Shown piece after piece: positions 61,703 through 64,000 of a stretch of 64,000 nucleotides of DNA. This DNA is from Arthrobacter sp. NIO-1057. Its GTDB lineage: Bacteria > Actinomycetota > Actinomycetes > Actinomycetales > Micrococcaceae. The stretch is from the NCBI RefSeq assembly GCF_900094805.1, contig NZ_FMAT01000004.1:1-64000 (forward strand), given 5' to 3'. Made by a program: the position numbers and the translations under genes. A model generated the notes under the pieces. It was not told where the DNA came from. It made no database searches and saw nothing but the letters and a program-made list of their open reading frames with translations. Position 1 is the stretch's first letter; every line of letters begins with the position of its first letter.

Positions 61703-62938
61703 ATGCGCCAACCAGCGACTTCGGCCCGAGCCGCAACACCTTCGGCCCCGGGCAGCGTCGGCGACGTGCGCAAAGCCAACCTGGTCAGGGTCCTGTCCGT
61801 AATTGCTGCCGCAGGGGAAGACCAACGATTATCCCGGGCTGATATTGCCCAACTGAGCCAACTCACCAAGGCCTCGGTCTCCAGCCTGGTCGCTGACCTG
61901 TTGGCCGCCGGACTGGTCATTGAGATCGGTGTGCACCGCGATGGGGAGCGCGGGCGGCCCTCGGTGGGGCTGATCTTAAACCCCACACGCTGTGTCATGG
62001 GCATGGAAATCAACGTTGACTACATTGCCGCCGGCCTCGTTGACCTCAAAGGCAAACTGCTGGCGCATGGAATCCTGCCCCGCACCAACCACGGATCAAC
62101 GGCCAGTGAAGTACTCACCGCGCTGGGCGAACTAAGCCAAACTCTTCAAGAAGCGGCCAGGAGTCAAGGACTCATGATCCTCGGTGGGGGATTGGCTGTT
62201 CCCGGCTTAGTTCAAGAAGACCAATTCACAGTCCTGCAGGCTCCCAACCTCGGTTGGGTGGAGCAAAACCTTGATGTGGCATCGCTATTGCCTGAACCCA
62301 AAACCCGGTTCCGGCTCTTTAACGAAGCTAACGCCTCGGCACTGGCCCAGCAGCAATTGATGGATGCCCAGGACCGCGACTTCCTCTTTGTCTCGGGGGA
62401 AGTTGGCATTGGTGGCGGACTGATCATTGACGCAGAACTCTTTATCGGCCCCCAAGGGCACGCCGGTGAACTCGGCCATGTGGTGATCGAACCCGATGGC
62501 AAAAGATGTAGTTGCGGCGGGCGGGGGTGTTTGGAAACCATTGCCGGGCAGGAAGCCATTCTGGCTGCCGCTGGGCTTGGTGCTGGCACGGATAACGCAT
62601 CGCGCCAAGAACGAATTAGCCAGCTTTACCAAGCGCTGCAAAGTGGAACCGACGTTGCCGTGAACGCAGTAGCCGAGGCCGGAAAATCCTTAGGGGTCGC
62701 CGTGGCCTCTGCCCTTCGTCTCTATAACGTATCCACCGTCGTCTTTGGTGGACACTTTGCCGCCTTAGAACAGTGGCTACGTCCTGCCATGGAAGCCAGT
62801 CTCCATGAGCATGCTCCGAGTATTGCCGACCAAGCACGGTTGCTGCGCTCGCCCTTGGGGCAAACCGGAGCGTTGGTCGGAGCCGCACGTAGCGTGGTAG
62901 GGGACTTGCTGGAAGCCCCCTACCAGCTGGTCGACTAG
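61703..62938 (+). CDS. xylR: ROK-family transcriptional repressor (XylR-type)
   Basis: The 411-residue ROK regulator has an N-terminal winged helix (about 25-85) with RADIAQLSQLTKASVSSLVA. The sugar-kinase-like ROK domain follows: GLAVPGLVQEDQ, VSGEVGIGGGLIIDAELFIG, and the zinc site in RCSCGGRGCLETIAG (about 270-284). It is divergent from xylA-xylB-aldO and should repress them until xylose is present. ATG 61703 follows AAGGAGAGG. It shares CTAG with the convergent gene's stop. Confidence 0.93.
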   Translation: MRQPATSARAATPSAPGSVGDVRKANLVRVLSVIAAAGEDQRLSRADIAQLSQLTKASVSSLVADLLAAGLVIEIGVHRDGERGRPSVGLILNPTRCVMGMEINVDYIAAGLVDLKGKLLAHGILPRTNHGSTASEVLTALGELSQTLQEAARSQGLMILGGGLAVPGLVQEDQFTVLQAPNLGWVEQNLDVASLLPEPKTRFRLFNEANASALAQQQLMDAQDRDFLFVSGEVGIGGGLIIDAELFIGPQGHAGELGHVVIEPDGKRCSCGGRGCLETIAGQEAILAAAGLGAGTDNASRQERISQLYQALQSGTDVAVNAVAEAGKSLGVAVASALRLYNVSTVVFGGHFAALEQWLRPAMEASLHEHAPSIADQARLLRSPLGQTGALVGAARSVVGDLLEAPYQLVD

Positions 62939-63162
62939 GCGGCACTGACCGGTTGCTGTAGTTCGGTCACCCAATTCGCCTGGTCGTCGGACTCAGAACG
63001 TACGTAGACCTCGCGGCAGGGACCGGTTGGAACCAAGCCACGGGCCAAGACTTCCTCGTGCACTGCCTGCCAGCTTTCATGGGTGGTGTCCATGGCTCCA
63101 AGGTGCACCCCACGGATCGCTTCGGGTACTGCGGGAAGCTCGATAATTTCTATATTTTCCAT
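62935..63162 (-). pseudogene. GyrI-like effector-binding domain remnant
   Basis: About 75 residues (MENIEIIELPAVPEAIRGVH onward, with EEVLARGLVPTGPCREVYVR) match the C-terminal half of GyrI/AraC-type effector-binding domains found on MerR-family regulators. No DNA-binding domain precedes it, and the frame upstream (to 63318) is not homologous to anything I know. It is probably the broken tail of a regulator, though a free-standing short domain is possible. Confidence 0.6.
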
Positions 63163-63502
63163 TCCCGGAGCGCTAATGGTACATCCTAGCAATGACCTCA
63201 ATGCAGTCCTCGATTCCGGTGTATTGCGTGATGGGTGAGACAAGGTTTTAGGCCAACAATGCTTGTGCGACTCTGCCGAAGAGTGGACCGATGCGGCCAG
63301 TATTTTTAGGTTGATCATCGGCTGTAAATCTGGTTTTGACTAGATGCAATGGTGGCAGTGGCTGCAGAACTAGGCAATGATAACCGCGGCCATCCTGGTT
63401 ACGAACCTTGGTATGGTGCAGGGGTCACGTATAGAGGGTGATCCTCCACTAAAGTTTTAAATTTCTTGGCCACGCACGCGCGCTGGGCGTGCAATTAGAT
63501 CA
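63163..63502. other. Non-coding stretch between two remnants
   Basis: No gene is supported. It lies between the GyrI-domain remnant and a decayed transposase, and is probably debris of lost genes. No inverted ends or repeats typical of an intact insertion element were found. Confidence 0.4.
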
Positions 63503-64000
63503 GTTGCCGGGACAAAAACGGAATGATTAAAACGGTGGCATCGGTGCCGACCACGACGATGGTGCGCTCATCTAGGGCGTCAAGGATGGTTGAAGCCCAC
63601 TCGGTGTATCGGCGAGCACCGTGCTTCTTGAGCCCCGCATCGATCCTGCCTCTGCCGGCATGCTTCATCGCAGCTAGATGGGCCAGACGGCAAGGACTTC
63701 GAACACGGTGTCATATTCTAGTCAGTGGCCGGGGGCTCGCTCCAAGGAAGGGTGGATCTACGTGAATAACCCGCGGATTCTGTTGCTGGTTTGCATGATC
63801 TGGCGGTCTCGGTCTAGCTCAAAGTCTGTGAGTTTTCCCAGAGCGGCTTTGTCCTTGTCTGAGGTTAGGATGCTGTGCAACGTGTGCGGCAAGTTGCGGG
63901 CCGTGTCAGCGATGATGAATGCATCCCTTTCCTGTGTTTTCGCCGTTCCAGGATACATATCCGCGATACGTCGCATCGAAATTCCGGGCAGGTAAGCCAC
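63503..64000 (-). pseudogene. IS110-family transposase remnant (runs off the window)
   Basis: The minus strand carries, from the window edge inward, GTAKTQERDAFIIADTARNL, then DRQIMQTSNRIRGLFT, clear IS110 sequence from after the DEDD catalytic domain. A TAG replaces the usual Gln in RGLLTQIHPSLE, IHPSLERAPG continues, then comes a second stop. After a frameshift the C-terminal part resumes: AAMKHAGRGRIDAGLKKHGA and YTEWASTILDALDER, then VVGTDATVLIIPF. At least a nonsense codon, further stops and a frameshift have broken it. The 5' part lies beyond the window. Confidence 0.85.

Overview
The window looks like chromosomal DNA of a moderately high-GC actinobacterium, most likely a member of the Micrococcaceae (Arthrobacter/Glutamicibacter type). 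This is inferred from the gene families (DUF3151 beside a class II aldolase, NlpC/P60 and M23 wall hydrolases, paired Usp domains, a ROK-controlled xylose operon), from frequent ATGA/GTGA stop-start overlaps, and from several genes that look leaderless (TANNNT box 6-7 nt before the start codon). No search could be run, so the genus is a guess.

Layout. 1-330: end of an rRNA operon (23S-5S spacer, 5S rRNA, terminator). 436-993: DHFR/RibD-like reductase. 1052-6244: pentitol locus with a mannitol/arabitol dehydrogenase and RbtT/DalT-type transporter facing a DeoR repressor and xylulokinase. 6271-9934: same-strand run of glycerophosphodiesterase, AlaX, AzlC, AzlD, thiamine-binding protein and O-methyltransferase. 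9950-15001: small membrane protein, GNAT plus spermidine-synthase-like pair, DUF2087 protein, purine permease, tandem Usp. 15087-17666: NlpC/P60 wall hydrolase, a roughly 540-bp non-coding stretch, zincin metallopeptidase. 17800-18259: tRNA-Glu, -Asp, -Phe, -Asp.

18325-26756: hypothetical protein with exonuclease III; a valine-type catabolic set (3-hydroxyisobutyryl-CoA hydrolase, 3-hydroxyisobutyrate dehydrogenase, MarR, acyl-CoA dehydrogenase) sharing an operator-like motif; a three-gene membrane-protein/winged-helix operon behind a perfect palindrome; nadE, a MarR protein and pyrE. 26818-36005: LacI-controlled sugar ABC importer with an intracellular GH3 glycosidase, then an ABC-2 exporter with TetR. 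36019-40795: HAD phosphatase, leaderless TrmH-type methyltransferase, M23 endopeptidase, fructose-bisphosphate aldolase, DUF3151. 41121-46534: AsnC regulator, kynureninase and APC permease, thymidine kinase, small lipoprotein and membrane protein. 46659-51135: TetR, a class I amidotransferase-type hydrolase, then amt-glnK and an ornithine-cyclodeaminase-family gene. 51376-52463: lipoprotein, IS3-type transposase scrap, small membrane protein. 52648-56084: M20 amidohydrolase and sarcosine-oxidase-like flavoenzyme facing a LysR regulator. 56151-57718: TetR and EamA transporter with duplicated operators. 57639-62938: xylA-xylB-alditol oxidase operon facing a ROK repressor. 62935-64000: GyrI-domain remnant and a decayed IS110-family transposase running off the window.

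Most of the window is ordinary metabolism. Two separate pentose/pentitol modules each carry a xylulokinase, and both would feed xylulose-5-phosphate into the pentose phosphate pathway. The regulatory DNA is unusually readable: operator-like palindromes sit beside seven regulators. The least explained pieces are the membrane operon at 23858-24794, the GNAT/SpeE-like pair at 10477-11809, and the M20 hydrolase/flavin oxidase pair at 52648-55085. No phage, CRISPR or defence locus was seen.
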